From Osedax frankpressi (taxonomy: Eukaryota > Annelida > Polychaeta > Sabellida > Siboglinidae): a DNA stretch of 64,000 nt. Below the pieces are notes generated by a model. It searched no databases, was not told the DNA's origin, and saw only the letters and a program-made list of their open reading frames with translations. The stretch is from assembly GCA_964035775.1 (NCBI GenBank), contig OZ038316.1, positions 27,867,162-27,931,161 of the forward strand, in the 5' to 3' direction. Below, piece after piece: positions 63,601-64,000 of the stretch (within the stretch, counting starts at the first letter, position 1; every line of letters starts with the position of its first letter). Position numbers and translations under genes: made by a program.

Positions 63601-64000
63601 ATTTAATATTTCTGTTCACAATTAGCATCCCTCACTCTTCTGATTGCTAGGTTCTCTGTTCAATCTTGTTAAAACTTTATTACAATGTATTCAGGTACAA
63701 AGAAGCTAGTGAGAAAAATGTTGAAATTGACTTATTTCAGGCGAAAAATGTTATGTCAATTATTCCAGAAATTAATAAAATATTATGTTAGTAATTCGAC
63801 GAGTTTATTAAATTGGTTAGAAATTATGCTTTAGTCATTTAATGATAGAAGTTTAATTGTAGAAATTTAATATCAATAATTTAATAATTGTATTTACTTT
63901 GGCATTATTTCAACCTATCTTGTTTTACTGAAATTGCTTTATCTTTCTACAGTGTTCAACAGATCCAGCTCCACAATTTCCATCTGTTTCTATATCATTT
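60607..64000 (+). CDS. ECPAS: ECPAS (ECM29 proteasome adaptor), C-terminal-region exons, partial
   Basis: ECM29 is a large HEAT-repeat protein that binds and regulates the 26S proteasome. Exons: 60607-60660, 60900-61042, 61537-61620, 61894-61937, 62119-62209, 62331-62432, 62533-62641, 63003-63112, 63953-64000 (runs off the window); all phases agree. Seen: [20 protein letters not shown], like the human block with LWNTVWVEFVPGTEGGIRL, then [57 protein letters not shown] and further amphipathic helices. The divergence is large, so the call rests mainly on the first and fourth exons and on the unbroken alignment order. The N-terminal part of the gene should lie in the gap or elsewhere in the genome. 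Confidence 0.82.
61061..61380. repeat. (GT)n microsatellite with GTCTGTCACT blocks, ECPAS intron
   Basis: GT-rich tract with recurring TCTGTCACTTTGTGTGTG segments, starting about 18 bp after the donor GTGAGT at 61043. Confidence 0.95.
61711..61857. repeat. (CCCT)n microsatellite, ECPAS intron
   Basis: Nearly perfect CCTC tetramer array between exons 61537-61620 and 61894-61937, ending about 36 bp before the acceptor. Confidence 0.97.
62731..62884. repeat. CCCCTAAATTACCACAAGTT array, ECPAS intron
   Basis: Eight copies of a 19-20 bp unit in the intron 62642-63002. Confidence 0.93.
63113..63952. other. ECPAS intron, unique AT-rich sequence
   Basis: No array and no additional exon recognised; it ends at the acceptor TCTACAG at 63946-63952. 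Confidence 0.55.

Overview
This is a metazoan nuclear scaffold. It is AT-rich, every gene is split by spliceosomal introns, and it carries one assembly gap of exactly 200 N. The lineage cannot be fixed from the window alone; I would call it an AT-rich invertebrate. I rebuilt five genes by matching conserved protein blocks from memory and requiring every exon junction to agree in reading phase. In order they are: the 3' two thirds of PTPN23 (HD-PTP/Myopic; + strand, 1-14968); a complete EIF4E (- strand, 15295-18389); a complete HID1 (+ strand, 20 coding exons, 19373-49000, 801 residues); the 5' half of SMC5 (+ strand, 52589-60160); and, beyond the gap, an internal or 3' part of ECPAS/ECM29 (+ strand, 60607 to the window end). 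Phases close for all five models, and HID1, EIF4E and the PTPN23 part each sum to whole codons ending in a stop.

About 30 kb, nearly half the window, is tandem-repeat DNA, and almost all of it lies inside introns. Most large introns have their own private array with a different unit (6, 10, 11, 12, 13, 15, 20, 21, 22, 23, 24 and 30 bp among others). Many arrays start within tens of bases of a 5' splice site or stop within a few bases of a 3' splice site, while exons stay clean. In HID1 intron 18 the repeated 23-bp unit is the exon end plus the splice donor itself, giving about 37 tandem donors; HID1 intron 14 shows what looks like the first step of the same process, a single 21-bp donor duplication. 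About 63 percent of the 54 inferred donors have T at +3, often GTTAGT, instead of the usual GTRAGT. The most unusual feature of the window is therefore this linked pattern of splice-site-bounded intron satellites and atypical donors, not a new gene cluster.

The genes are ordinary conserved cell-biology genes with no sign of joint function: endosomal sorting (PTPN23), cap binding (EIF4E), Golgi/secretory granules (HID1), DNA repair (SMC5) and proteasome adaptor (ECPAS). PTPN23 and EIF4E converge, with 326 bp between stops. EIF4E and HID1 diverge from a shared gap of about 1 kb. SMC5 and ECPAS are each cut by the 200-N gap, which is far too small to hold the missing halves. No tRNA, rRNA, CRISPR or recognisable transposon-coding sequence was seen. 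Most long open frames in the arrays are artefacts of stop-free repeat units.
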